Counted from the first letter of the stretch, positions 8,478 through 16,296 are shown. The stretch is DNA of 34,225 nucleotides from Ruminococcus flavefaciens (GCA_002310115.1 DBYI01000081.1:1-34225); one strand, 5' to 3'. Made by a program: numbers and translations. The notes: generated by a model from the sequence alone, not told the origin.

Positions 8478-8882
8478 CTAATGAAATAAAACTGAAATAC
8501 CTTTTATACTCGCATAACATAGCACTGCATTAATTTCAAAAATCATGTCTTTCCCATCGGCTGTGGTAAAAAAATTACCACAAGATGTTACAATCGGACT
8601 TATATTTCCATTCCACGGTGCTTTTTTTGATGGGTTATTCATGTCATATACCAATTTCTCAATAGGAATTAACGACAATCTGTCCCTGATAAGATTAAAC
8701 TCTCTTGCAGTTTCAATGCAATCTTGAGCTTCACATTTTCCATTTTCTAAGAAAGCTATAGCTAAACTAATATCTTCAAGGTTATAATTCAGATTAAAGA
8801 CAATAGTGGAATAAAAACAGTTTATTATTTCTGAATTTCCAATCTCAGCATAAACGTTTCCGTCTTCGCTTGTAATTATCAT
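8478..8882 (-). CDS. Imm70-family immunity protein
   Basis: A 134-aa cytoplasmic-type protein. The N-terminal AEIGNSEIINCFYSTI, the central PxxKLVYDM and the C-terminal APWNGNIS...GNFFTTADGKDMI match the pattern I know for Imm70. That family of small immunity proteins has a hallmark PPWGxNIS...NYFxTSDGxDLF. It follows the lipoprotein toxin by 12 bases, in the classic order toxin then immunity. An SD (GAGGTGG) lies just before the ATG. It should bind and block the nuclease domain of the neighbouring protein, protecting the producer and its kin. Imm70 assignment is by remembered motif, not by search, and could be confirmed by a profile search. Confidence 0.8.
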   Translation of the reverse strand: MIITSEDGNVYAEIGNSEIINCFYSTIVFNLNYNLEDISLAIAFLENGKCEAQDCIETAREFNLIRDRLSLIPIEKLVYDMNNPSKKAPWNGNISPIVTSCGNFFTTADGKDMIFEINAVLCYASIKGISVLFH

Positions 8883-8894
8883 AATGCCACCTCG

Positions 8895-10121
8895 TTAAAG
8901 TATATCAATTGGTATTTTACCGCCATAAACATCCCATAGTGCTGTTTGCAAATCTTCAACTACTTGTTTTAAATATGATTTTGAATAACCTCTTCCTTTA
9001 GTGATTAGAGCAATTCTTTGAGTTGAACCTTCTGGAAGATTGATTTTCCTTTCACCAACTTGCCTTATTAATTCCTTTTTTAATTGCCCAAGACTATTCT
9101 TTAAATTATAGTTTTTCACCTCGATTGCTTCGACAGCACCATTAGTTTTGGGTACTACAATATCTGGTCTGGTTGCACCTGGCATACTCATAGAAACTTC
9201 TTCTCCAGCAAGATAACTTACCTGTGTTTTACCTTTATAAAACTGTAGAGCATATTCTTCACCAGCTTGTCCAATTTCTGTAATTGAACCATTTGCTAAA
9301 GCGTTATTTAAATTTTTACCAGCTTTAGTAATTTTAATGCCTTTTGATGCTCCACCAACAACAGCACCAGAAATTGCCCCCCATTTAAAACCATCAGAAG
9401 CCCCAAGTGATGCTGATTTAAAAACTTGCTTAGGATTACGTGTTTCTATACCTTTAGTAATAGCCGCCGTTGCACCGCCAATTACTGCACAATCCAATGC
9501 AAATGATGTGGCTTTTTCAGCTGCTGCTGCAAATACAGCACTTATCGTTCCTCCTGTTACAACCGTAACTGTAACACACACTAAAATTATAGCCGCACCT
9601 ATAACAATATTTTTCATGACTCGGTCATATGTATCATCATAGAGCACTTCCATTTCCTGAACAACAGTATTGCCATTTTCATCAAGTGTAAAGATATATT
9701 TTGTTCCTTGAAATATCTCATTAAGTTCAGATATCTTATATCCAAAATAGATATTTTCCTGTGAATTAAAGCCAACTTCTTCATAGTATTCTTTAGGCAT
9801 ACATACTGCCTGAACGCTCTCAACAATATAATCATCGCTATTTAGTTGTTCAACTAATTCAGCATAAACGCTATCCTCTATGTATTGCAATAGTTCAGGA
9901 TCATCAAATGTAAGGAAATGCAAGTCTGATGCTTCATCATATACATTGCTTATAGCTTCGGTTGCTGCTTCCGTTAATGATTCTGTTTCTGGTTCAACAA
10001 TTGTAGTATATATAGGAAGTGTTGTTTCAATATTTGAAGAAGAAATGCTATCGTTTGTTTTGAGTGTACAGCCTGTAAGTAACATTACGCATGAAAGAAG
10101 TAACGAAAGTATCCTTTTCAT
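8895..10121 (-). CDS. Lipoprotein with C-terminal PD-(D/E)xK nuclease-like toxin domain
   Basis: A 408-aa protein. A lipoprotein signal peptide ends in the lipobox LLTGC, with the lipidated Cys at residue 18. A Thr/Glu-rich linker and an unidentified extracellular segment follow (~20-165). Residues ~168-265 are Gly/Ala-rich with hydrophobic stretches, like the pre-toxin regions of polymorphic toxins. The C-terminal ~125 residues (283-408) carry a restriction-endonuclease-like core: E288/E289, then RPD with D320, then IEVK with E334 and K336, i.e. the PD-(D/E)xK arrangement. A nuclease acting on the nucleic acid of competitors is the likely role. An Imm70-type gene follows by 12 bases, and a surface protein gene precedes it by 24 bases. 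Surface display through lipid anchoring in a Gram-positive is unusual for such toxins. Release by proteolysis would be needed for activity. Confidence 0.8.
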   Translation of the reverse strand: MKRILSLLLSCVMLLTGCTLKTNDSISSSNIETTLPIYTTIVEPETESLTEAATEAISNVYDEASDLHFLTFDDPELLQYIEDSVYAELVEQLNSDDYIVESVQAVCMPKEYYEEVGFNSQENIYFGYKISELNEIFQGTKYIFTLDENGNTVVQEMEVLYDDTYDRVMKNIVIGAAIILVCVTVTVVTGGTISAVFAAAAEKATSFALDCAVIGGATAAITKGIETRNPKQVFKSASLGASDGFKWGAISGAVVGGASKGIKITKAGKNLNNALANGSITEIGQAGEEYALQFYKGKTQVSYLAGEEVSMSMPGATRPDIVVPKTNGAVEAIEVKNYNLKNSLGQLKKELIRQVGERKINLPEGSTQRIALITKGRGYSKSYLKQVVEDLQTALWDVYGGKIPIDIL

Positions 10122-10145
10122 TTTTAACCCTCCCTTTATATGTTA

Positions 10146-12056
10146 TTATTGTTTAGACTTTTTTGTCTTTTTACGAATAATAAAAACTGATATTATTGCA
10201 ACGCTTAAAATCCCTATTATTATAGGAGCCCTGTGCTTTTTACCTGATTGAGCATCAGTGCTTGTTTTTTGAGTAATAGTAGCATTGGTTATGATAGTTG
10301 TAGTAGTTTCGGAAGACGTGATTGTTGCCAATGCTTCAGAAGTTGTTGTAATAGTAGTTGTTTCCAATGTTGTTGCATCTGCTGGCGGAATTAATTCGCC
10401 ATTATTTGATATCTTGTAACCCTCATTTTCAACCAAATTGGAAATATCGTTGATTGAATAAGCTGCATTTTTAGCATTCATTGAAGCTATAAGTACATTA
10501 TCCGATCCAACATAGATTTTCTTTACTGTTGGATTATTCCCGTAAGGATCGGTGGTTGGGTTTGTAACTGTAATAGTATAAATACCCGTGTCATCATATA
10601 CATCAGATTCTTTTGCGGTACGATTGTATCGAATATCTTCTGTATAACCGTTTGCTCCTTTTGTCCATTGAGACAGCTTTACATTAACATCCAGATAACG
10701 TGATTTTGCCCAATCAAGTTTAAAACCATTTTCTGTTACAGAATCGTTGGCTAAATATGAACCTGTAATCAAATCTTGTGGATAAACTATTGTATTACTG
10801 TTCCTTATCTGGAATTTAAATGCAATCTTATAGTTATATAATCGATCTAACCAATTCGTATTGATTATTTCATAATCGAGTGAAACTTCATAATCGCCTT
10901 CTTCAAATAGCTGCACTTTTGTGTCTGCACCGGGAGAGGCAAGAGCTTCTAAGAAATTGGTATAAATTATAGGATCGTGTTTTTGACCTTTATAATCTGT
11001 AAACCGTATAATTAATGCTCCATGCTTAAAATTCTGCATTGGAACATTTAAGCTTTGATCATATCCATTAGTATCATTGTTGATATATTGGTCGGAATCA
11101 TTATTAAGCTTGTTAATGTTAATTCCTTCAGTCATATTAAACCAAAGTCTAACTTTGTCTCCAACATTTTTGAGAAAAACCTCTTCTCCGTTATTGGTTT
11201 TGGTATGGCTTGTGAAACCACCAATAGTAAAATGTCCAATATCCCAGCCCAAATGAGGATCATCACTGTCAAGACTAATATTTTTATAATAGCCATTATC
11301 TGCGACAACTGCTTGTTTTTCACCAATTGAAAAAGTCTCAATATCAGTAGTAATATCGTTTACTGCTTCTTTGTAGCCTGCATAGAACTCATACACCTCA
11401 GCATTTTTCTTATATATATTATCTGGAATATTAGCAACATTCCACCCAAATATCTTAATCTTAGTAGGATCTGTTCTTGTTTGCAGCTCATATGCAAGAA
11501 CTACTCGATAATAGCAGCCATTTATAAGCTGGAGATCATTTATATAAGCTGAATCATTGAAAAGAATATCTCCGTTTATATCTGTTTTACTATAATTTGT
11601 GTACCATCTATTTCCATCAAAGGAGGTTTGGAGTAAAATAGCACCATAAGCTACTTTATCATTTAAAGCTTTAGTATCTACTTTTTTTGCACTGTCCTTA
11701 TATAAATGCCACTCTTTTTCCCCAGCTTTTTTTAGAGTATCATCATATGTGAATTTGAGTGATAGAACTTCACCATCTGCAACCTCAAATGCTGTAACTC
11801 CAGATTTTGTGTATGTATTATTGATTGCTCCACTTACATTAACAGAACCTATTGTTTTATGATCCATTTCATTTATAGAATCCAATTTGGCAAGCTCATA
11901 TTCACTATCCTCATCAAATTCATAAAATTTTCCTTGAATATTAACCTGCTTATCCTCCGCTTTTACAGTTTGCGAGAACGATATACACGGCAAAACAATT
12001 ATAAGTGTTATCACAGATATTATTACATATGATAGGCTTTTAGTTATTTTCTGCAT
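10146..12056 (-). CDS. Secreted surface protein with Thr-rich stalk and C-terminal membrane anchor
   Basis: A 636-aa protein heading the toxin operon. The start is ATG 12054-12056 after GGAAAGGAGAATAAT; a longer frame at 12107 has no SD. A signal peptide (basic MQKITK, then a ~20-residue hydrophobic core, cleavage near KAEDK) is followed by a beta-rich extracellular body with many Asn, Asp, Tyr and Trp. A Thr/Ser-rich stalk (about 570-605) comes next, then one membrane helix (IIIGILSVAIISVFIIR) and a short basic tail. No LPxTG is present, so it is probably membrane-anchored rather than sorted. The role is unknown. In this operon it may be an adhesin, a receptor or a scaffold for the toxin. 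No enzyme motif was seen. The promoter at 12121-12149 fits it. Confidence 0.8.
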   Translation of the reverse strand: MQKITKSLSYVIISVITLIIVLPCISFSQTVKAEDKQVNIQGKFYEFDEDSEYELAKLDSINEMDHKTIGSVNVSGAINNTYTKSGVTAFEVADGEVLSLKFTYDDTLKKAGEKEWHLYKDSAKKVDTKALNDKVAYGAILLQTSFDGNRWYTNYSKTDINGDILFNDSAYINDLQLINGCYYRVVLAYELQTRTDPTKIKIFGWNVANIPDNIYKKNAEVYEFYAGYKEAVNDITTDIETFSIGEKQAVVADNGYYKNISLDSDDPHLGWDIGHFTIGGFTSHTKTNNGEEVFLKNVGDKVRLWFNMTEGININKLNNDSDQYINNDTNGYDQSLNVPMQNFKHGALIIRFTDYKGQKHDPIIYTNFLEALASPGADTKVQLFEEGDYEVSLDYEIINTNWLDRLYNYKIAFKFQIRNSNTIVYPQDLITGSYLANDSVTENGFKLDWAKSRYLDVNVKLSQWTKGANGYTEDIRYNRTAKESDVYDDTGIYTITVTNPTTDPYGNNPTVKKIYVGSDNVLIASMNAKNAAYSINDISNLVENEGYKISNNGELIPPADATTLETTTITTTSEALATITSSETTTTIITNATITQKTSTDAQSGKKHRAPIIIGILSVAIISVFIIRKKTKKSKQ

Positions 12057-12120
12057 ATTATTCTCCTTTCCAATATTATATTTAACAATAAAAAGCAACA
12101 AACACAAATACTATACCTAT

Positions 12121-12149
12121 ATTATATATCATTTATCAGATTTTAACAA
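12121..12149 (-). promoter_or_regulatory. Promoter of the surface-protein/toxin/immunity operon
   Basis: On the minus strand TTGTTA (12144-12149) and TATAAT (12121-12126) are 17 bases apart. The -10 is perfect and the -35 matches 4 of 6. A short leader of about 60 bases then leads to the SD and ATG at 12056. The next gene upstream is separated by a terminator, so this is the likely start of the five-gene operon. Confidence 0.65.
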
Positions 12150-12245
12150 TATTAACCATTTAGAGTTAATATTTACGAAACAATTTTAGTTTATTTGTCT
12201 AAACGGAGCTGCTTTGTATTAGTTATAATCACAGTACAATGGGAC

Positions 12246-12279
12246 AAAAAAAGCCGAAAAGTTAAGTACTTTCGGCTTT
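12246..12279 (-). terminator. Rho-independent terminator after the recombinase/membrane-protein operon
   Basis: On the minus strand a GC-rich stem AAAGCCGAAAG / CTTTTCGGCTTT (one bulged base, seven-base loop) is followed by seven T. It lies about 30 bases past the stop of the membrane protein gene. Confidence 0.8.
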
Positions 12280-12310
12280 ATCATTTAGACGATATTGTTC
12301 AATTTATAGA

Positions 12311-13021
12311 TTACATTTGTTTTTTGTCGTTTATTATATTAAAAAACAATAATACAAGAATAATATCACTAGGAATATAGAAAAAAATATTTTCCCAAAC
12401 ATTGTCTGATATAAAACATCCAATAAAATGAAAAGCAATCATCGCTAAATATGCAAATATCGATATATCCTTTATTTTAAATGTTGCTTTCTGAATTATT
12501 AATTCATTATCATCAAACTGGTTATGTATTTCAAGATACGTTTGACCTAATGTTTTAGCTCTTTTATTCTTATCATCCTCATTTGCTAATTCAGAACATA
12601 ATGTTTGAAAAAGTTCTCTTTTCTTTATAGCAATTGATTGTACATCTTCATAAATAAAAAGCTTTAAAGCATTTATTTCTTCATCGGTATCATCTTGTGT
12701 ATGTTTTTCATTGTATATTGCTTTTAAATCCCACCATAACCAAATGATTGCATCATAATAAAGCCAATTTGACATCTCCTTATTTGAAAAGAAAGAATAA
12801 ATTTCCTTACGTTTTGTTGTATCTGTTAAATAATGGTCAAAATAGTGTTTATTAAACCATTTAGTAGATGAAAACGATATGACTATAAGAACACTCACAG
12901 CTAAAGCTATAATAATAAGCGAATCTGTATAAATATATAGACCTATAAATAATACAAAAACAGGTAGTGATATAAAACTAATTATTTTATTATTATGTTT
13001 GGATTTTAAATCATTATACAT
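12311..13021 (-). CDS. Unknown four-helix membrane protein cotranscribed with a serine recombinase
   Basis: This 236-aa product has two hydrophobic helices near the N-terminus (about residues 13-52) and two near the C-terminus (about 188-228). They flank a charged cytoplasmic-looking central region of ~130 residues with helical heptad-like character. No enzyme motif is visible. The layout (paired membrane helices bracketing a soluble domain) recalls SLATT-type and similar effector-sensor membrane proteins, but I cannot assign it to a family. The ATG is preceded by GGGAG. The gene starts 11 bases after the recombinase stop, so the two share a transcript that ends at the terminator at 12246-12279. 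Base composition is slightly more AT-rich than the neighbours. Cargo of a recombinase-bearing element is a reasonable inference. Confidence 0.72.
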   Translation of the reverse strand: MYNDLKSKHNNKIISFISLPVFVLFIGLYIYTDSLIIIALAVSVLIVISFSSTKWFNKHYFDHYLTDTTKRKEIYSFFSNKEMSNWLYYDAIIWLWWDLKAIYNEKHTQDDTDEEINALKLFIYEDVQSIAIKKRELFQTLCSELANEDDKNKRAKTLGQTYLEIHNQFDDNELIIQKATFKIKDISIFAYLAMIAFHFIGCFISDNVWENIFFYIPSDIILVLLFFNIINDKKQM

Positions 13022-13032
13022 TATAATTCTCC

Positions 13033-13608
13033 CTATACTCCTAGTTTTCTTACTATCTGATAAAAACGGTTACGCTTTATATCGAGTTTTTTCATAGTAG
13101 TTGCAGCAGTTTGATCTCCGTTGCGCCACTTCTTACACTCAGCTCTGAACTTATCTTCATTGAAAGGAATAGGTTTACGTCCTTTGTATTTTCCTTGCTG
13201 CTTCGCAATGGCAATACCTTCACGCTGCCTTTGCAGGATAGTATCTCTTTCAAGTTCTGCCAGAGCAGCGAAGATTGTAAGCATAAACCGTCCTTGCGGA
13301 GTTTCAGTATCTACGCTTTCCTTCAGGCTTATAAGACCAACGCCTTTATCGGTCAGTTCCTGAACGATCTGTAACATATCCCTTGTGCTTCTTGCAAGTC
13401 GCGAGAAGTCAGAGACAACAACCACATCTCCCTCACGGACGTAATTGAGCATAGCTTGTAACTCAGGACGGTTTGTGTTCTTACCACTCATTTTATCAAT
13501 GAACACTTTCTTTATCTTTTCAGAATAGTGTTCAAATGAATCGAGCTGACGAGCAGTATTTTGTTCTTCGGTTGAAACACGGGCATAACCAATATATGTT
13601 TTATCCAT
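13033..13608 (-). CDS. Serine recombinase, resolvase/invertase family
   Basis: A 191-aa small serine recombinase. The N-terminal catalytic domain has the nucleophile Ser in GYARVSTEEQ (Ser around residue 10). The conserved arginines and the motif DFSRLARSTRD (around 70-80) follow, then the TPQGRFMLTIFAALAELERD region leading into helix E. A C-terminal helix-turn-helix (about 150-190, KLDIKRNRFYQIVRKLG) contacts DNA. Length and layout match Tn3-type resolvases and Hin/Gin invertases. It cuts and rejoins DNA at short inverted or direct sites. The start is ATG 13606-13608 behind AAAGGAGTTTTACAAT; a start at 13641 has no SD. It heads a two-gene transcript with the membrane protein. No invertible segment was recognised next to it, so resolution of an element or plasmid is as likely as inversion. 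Confidence 0.9.
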   Translation of the reverse strand: MDKTYIGYARVSTEEQNTARQLDSFEHYSEKIKKVFIDKMSGKNTNRPELQAMLNYVREGDVVVVSDFSRLARSTRDMLQIVQELTDKGVGLISLKESVDTETPQGRFMLTIFAALAELERDTILQRQREGIAIAKQQGKYKGRKPIPFNEDKFRAECKKWRNGDQTAATTMKKLDIKRNRFYQIVRKLGV

Positions 13609-13641
13609 ATTGTAAAACTCCTTTCTGTCCTGATAGAGCAT

Positions 13642-13942
13642 ACCCTAAAAGGAATGCAATAGTGTGTCCTATTAATATATGCTTTTTAATTTATAAACGT
13701 CCTAAATTAATCAACCACCTTAAAAGGACTTTTTTTATAATTATACCACAAAATAATAGCCAAAGCAATTGCTTTGGCGTAAGCGTAAAATAAACGACGT
13801 ATTCGCTTTTTCTCTGAGTCAATCCCAAATTCTGTGTAAATGCAAAATAGTGCAATAGAAAAGTGTATGATGAGACCGATTGTGAAAGCAGTCGGTCTTA
13901 TCTGCATATTAGCACATGATTATTTGATTGTCAAGATAAAAG
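13642..13942. other. Intergenic region upstream of the serine recombinase
   Basis: About 300 bases with no convincing gene. It holds the recombinase promoter, an 18-bp palindrome and, at 13873-13898, a 10-bp hairpin (AGACCGA...TCGGTCT) without a clear T-run. A 66-aa minus-strand frame spans it but lacks an SD and overlaps these control elements. Confidence 0.55.
13741..13778 (-). promoter_or_regulatory. Promoter of the serine recombinase with palindromic operator over its -35
   Basis: On the minus strand TTGCTT (13764-13769), 17 bases, TATAAT (13741-13746). The -35 lies inside a perfect 18-bp palindrome, CCAAAGCAATTGCTTTGG (13761-13778). A dimeric repressor or the recombinase itself binding there would block RNA polymerase. 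The leader to the recombinase ATG is about 125 bases. Confidence 0.6.
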
Positions 13943-14037
13943 GTAACCGCCAACCAAACTCAGCCACATATTGAAAAAGGAGGACTGCATTTTTTGCAGT
14001 CCTAATTTTTTGTATGCTGTAAATGGTTGGCGGTTAC
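13943..14037. repeat. 95-bp MITE-like element with perfect 14-bp terminal inverted repeats
   Basis: GTAACCGCCAACCA (13943-13956) is repeated exactly in inverse orientation as TGGTTGGCGGTTAC (14024-14037). The interior holds a 9-bp hairpin AGGACTGCA / TGCAGTCCT with a T loop (13981-14003), then a T-run. The ends start with GTAA as in IS66-type termini, and no ORF lies inside. Its right end abuts the IS66 transposase fragment. No matching 8-bp target duplication was seen. Confidence 0.6.
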
Positions 14038-14316
14038 AATTTAGCTGAGCAAACTGTAAAAAGCTACGTTATAAATCGTAAGAACTTCCTGTTCAGCGAT
14101 ACCGAGAAGGGTGCTGATGCAAGTGCGGCAGTTATGAGTATTATTGAGACAGCCCAAAGGAACAATCTTGACGTTTATGGCTATCTTACGCATCTTCTGA
14201 CTGTTCTGCCCGAATGGGGACGGAATCCTACAGATGAACAGCTTGAATCTGTTATGCCGTGGAGTGAATCACTGCCTGATTTTTGCAGACAGGAATATGA
14301 TGAAATAAGACAATGA
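14038..14316 (+). pseudogene. IS66 transposase C-terminal fragment
   Basis: Only the last ~93 residues of an IS66 TnpC-type transposase remain: NLAEQTVKSYVINRKNFLFS, then a helical stretch and the terminal LTVLPEW...VMPWSESLP motif typical of the IS66 C-terminal domain. The frame is open to TAA/TGA at 14316, and an ATG at 14023 is supplied by the inverted repeat of the adjacent MITE-like element, so translation of a 97-aa stub is conceivable. The catalytic DDE core is absent, so it is non-functional. The protein body was lost upstream of residue NL by a deletion or insertion at 14037. Confidence 0.8.
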
Positions 14317-14324
14317 GCAAAGAG

Positions 14325-14357
14325 AAGTCCTCGAAATGATTTCGAGGACTTGTTTTT
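14325..14357 (+). terminator. Rho-independent terminator after the IS66 fragment
   Basis: A perfect stem AAGTCCTCGAAAT / ATTTCGAGGACTT (13 pairs, minimal loop) is followed by G then five T on the plus strand, nine bases past the transposase stop. Confidence 0.75.
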
Positions 14358-14469
14358 GGAAAATATATGCTCTGAATAAATGGCGGTTACATTCCAAAAA
14401 TCGAGGCTGTGTTTTCTTTTTCTTGCTATTGGTTGGTGTGGTTGGCACTTACGTCATACCTGCATCACA

Positions 14470-15708
14470 TTATCTGTTTATTTCATACATATCAGGCATT
14501 TCAAAATCATCTGCGTCAAATATTCGGTCATCTTCCAGTTCAAAATTTTCCAATGTGTGTCCGTCTTCAGCTAACAGTATATATTTTATTAACCTTCCTT
14601 GTTCATCTACAACTACATTCATTGTTTTTTCTTCATTATCTTCTGTCCATGTAAATGCATAATTATAAGTATTCAGTTTTTCACCGTTTTCTCCAAGTTC
14701 TTCTCCTGCATGGATGCACTGCATATTATTAATATGATCTGCAATCTTAGATACTATACGCTTGTAAATATTGATATAGTCAAGTTCAGGTAATAACTCT
14801 CTGCCGTCATAATGTGCTGTTGATTCACCCTCGCCGTGTGCTTCGTCATAGCGTACCCTGTCATTTGCATATCTCAAATAAGCATATCTGCGTTTATCGT
14901 TGCTGCCAAGTTCCTTTCCATCGCCTTCAGCCATTACACCGTCTATATCCTTATTGACAGAGATAGTACCCTTAGATGTTACGAGATAGCTTTCACCCGT
15001 TTCACTTGCTTCAGCAGGAACAGTATGCAATGCAGAATATGTTCCCGACATATTTCTGAACTTGTAGCCTTCTTTAAGTGATATCATGAGATTCATTTCA
15101 GGAGACATATTTAATGAAAGCATTTCGTTAAGTTCTTCGGCATCTTCACTGTTGACAGCTTTGTAGCAGTATTCTGTTCCGTTGTAAAGTAATCCTTTGT
15201 CATTTAATTCTACTGTTTTCCAGAGGAATTCTTTTGAAGAAGTATATTCATCGGTATCAAGAATCAGTGGATCACATTTTTCCCATTGTATTGATTCCAT
15301 TTTTGCCTTGACCTCTTCAAGATTATCTACACTAACACTTTCGCTTATACAATCACTATCAATTCCTTCTATCAGCAACTGTGAATTAATTTTTATTTGC
15401 ATATTATTATTGATATTCTCATCAATGAACGAAGAAACATTAGCCGCTAATGGATCAGTGCTATGCATATTTTTTATACCGTGCACACCGAATCCCACAC
15501 CACAGCCTATTATTACCAACGTGGCTGCAAGTGTGCTGAGATGACTTATGTTGATTTTTTCCACTCTTTCCACACCTTGAACGCTGTACTCATATTCCTG
15601 TATTCCCTGCGTGGATGAGGAAACAGCTTTCACATTCAATGACTTTTCTCTGCATTTCCCACTTGGGTTGATTCGGTTTATAACATTGTTATAATCCTTG
15701 ATATTCAT
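14470..15708 (-). CDS. Anti-sigma factor-like single-pass membrane protein
   Basis: A 412-aa protein whose ATG overlaps the sigma factor stop (ATGA), the usual layout of an ECF sigma with its anti-sigma factor. A cytoplasmic N-terminal ~55 residues (MNIKDYNNVINRINPSGKCR onward) precedes one membrane helix (about 56-77, STLAATLVIIGCGVGFGV). A ~335-residue extracytoplasmic domain follows, acidic, with a YRSPM-independent beta-rich pattern and a C-terminal half (from about 325, TYNYAFTWTEDNEEKTMNV) resembling lipoprotein-like sensor folds. The N-terminal part would bind the sigma factor and the outer part sense an envelope or extracellular cue. There is no HxxxCxxC zinc motif, so it is not a ZAS-type anti-sigma. 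The signal is unknown. Confidence 0.78.
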   Translation of the reverse strand: MNIKDYNNVINRINPSGKCREKSLNVKAVSSSTQGIQEYEYSVQGVERVEKINISHLSTLAATLVIIGCGVGFGVHGIKNMHSTDPLAANVSSFIDENINNNMQIKINSQLLIEGIDSDCISESVSVDNLEEVKAKMESIQWEKCDPLILDTDEYTSSKEFLWKTVELNDKGLLYNGTEYCYKAVNSEDAEELNEMLSLNMSPEMNLMISLKEGYKFRNMSGTYSALHTVPAEASETGESYLVTSKGTISVNKDIDGVMAEGDGKELGSNDKRRYAYLRYANDRVRYDEAHGEGESTAHYDGRELLPELDYINIYKRIVSKIADHINNMQCIHAGEELGENGEKLNTYNYAFTWTEDNEEKTMNVVVDEQGRLIKYILLAEDGHTLENFELEDDRIFDADDFEMPDMYEINR

Positions 15709-16187
15709 AGCTGCAACTCCTTTCCTAATTTCTCTTTGAGCAGTTTCCGTGCCCTGTAGAGTTGTGTCTGAACAGCAGTATCACTTCTGCTGGTTATCTT
15801 AGCAATCTCTTTTACGGAATACCCCTCATAATAATAAAGATGTATCACAAGCCTATACTTCGCCGGAAGATACATGACTGCATGAAATACCGTGTTCTCT
15901 TCAGGTGCCTCATATATGAGACCTGCATCTTCAAGCGGCACGGAATGGCACCAAAATCTATACCACGCAGATCGTAACATATTCTTACATTTATTCGCCG
16001 CAACTCGCATAAGCCACGCTTTCTCGGCCTTTTCATCTAAAAAAACTGCATCTGTCTGAAAACGACTGATGAAAGTTTCTTGTGTTATATCCTCAGCATC
16101 GACAGAATTTTTACAATACATAAATGCCATCCTGTAAACAGAACTGCTGTACCTGTCATATATATATGCCATTTCTTCATTGCTCAT
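15705..16187 (-). CDS. RNA polymerase sigma factor, ECF (sigma-70) family
   Basis: A 160-aa ECF sigma. Region 2 is at the N-terminus (MAYIYDRYSSSVYRMAFMYC, then DAEDITQETFI, around 30-42, which reads the -10). A variable linker follows, then region 4 (about 105-155: LPAKYRLVIHLYYYEGYSVK, EIAKITSRSDTAVQTQLYRA), whose HTH reads the -35. The start is ATG 16185-16187 after GGGAGGTGAGACC; a longer frame to 16205 has no SD of its own. It overlaps the anti-sigma gene by four bases. Regulated target genes cannot be deduced here. The pair may autoregulate: an extended -10 promoter and a palindrome lie just upstream. Confidence 0.92.
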   Translation of the reverse strand: MSNEEMAYIYDRYSSSVYRMAFMYCKNSVDAEDITQETFISRFQTDAVFLDEKAEKAWLMRVAANKCKNMLRSAWYRFWCHSVPLEDAGLIYEAPEENTVFHAVMYLPAKYRLVIHLYYYEGYSVKEIAKITSRSDTAVQTQLYRARKLLKEKLGKELQL

Positions 16188-16211
16188 GGTCTCACCTCCC
16201 GTCATTATTCT

Positions 16212-16252
16212 GAAGCGCTTCTATAATATAAACAAAATATGCACCTATTATA
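16212..16252 (-). promoter_or_regulatory. Extended -10 promoter and palindrome upstream of the ECF sigma gene
   Basis: On the minus strand TGATATAAT (-10 at 16247-16252, with TG one base upstream) gives an extended -10; no good -35 is visible. Between it and the SD lies a 10-bp palindrome, GAAGCGCTTC (16212-16221), a possible operator. Confidence 0.5.
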
Positions 16253-16272
16253 TCACATTTTGACAGAAAAAA

Positions 16273-16296
16273 GTTAAGCGGCAACCAAGCCCAGCC
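16273..16296 (+). repeat. IS66-like terminal repeat remnant
   Basis: GTTAAGCGGCAACCAAGCCC resembles the left end at 13943 (GTAACCGCCAACCAAACTC), a second sign of IS66 ends in this area. It lies 20 bases from the group II intron 3' end, so the intron probably inserted into an older IS66 copy. Confidence 0.4.

Larger units (their letters stand above)
13943..14452 (+). mobile_element. Degenerate IS66-family element
   Basis: The left end GTAACCGCCAACCA (13943) and a right end reading, on the minus strand, GTAAGTGCCAACCACACC from 14452 inward bracket the C-terminal piece of an IS66 transposase and its terminator. Most of the transposase and the accessory orfs are gone. A further TGGCGGTTAC copy at 14381-14390 suggests rearrangement of ends. 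The element is not expected to move by itself. Confidence 0.6.

Noticed and set aside
9337..9642. 101-aa plus-strand ORF within the toxin gene
   Set aside because: It is the antisense of the Gly/Ala-rich pre-toxin region and shows no gene features.
13707..13907. 66-aa minus-strand ORF (MQIRPTAFTIGLII start) upstream of the recombinase
   Set aside because: It has no SD, overlaps the recombinase promoter and 18-bp palindrome, and is built partly from a hairpin; no family resemblance.
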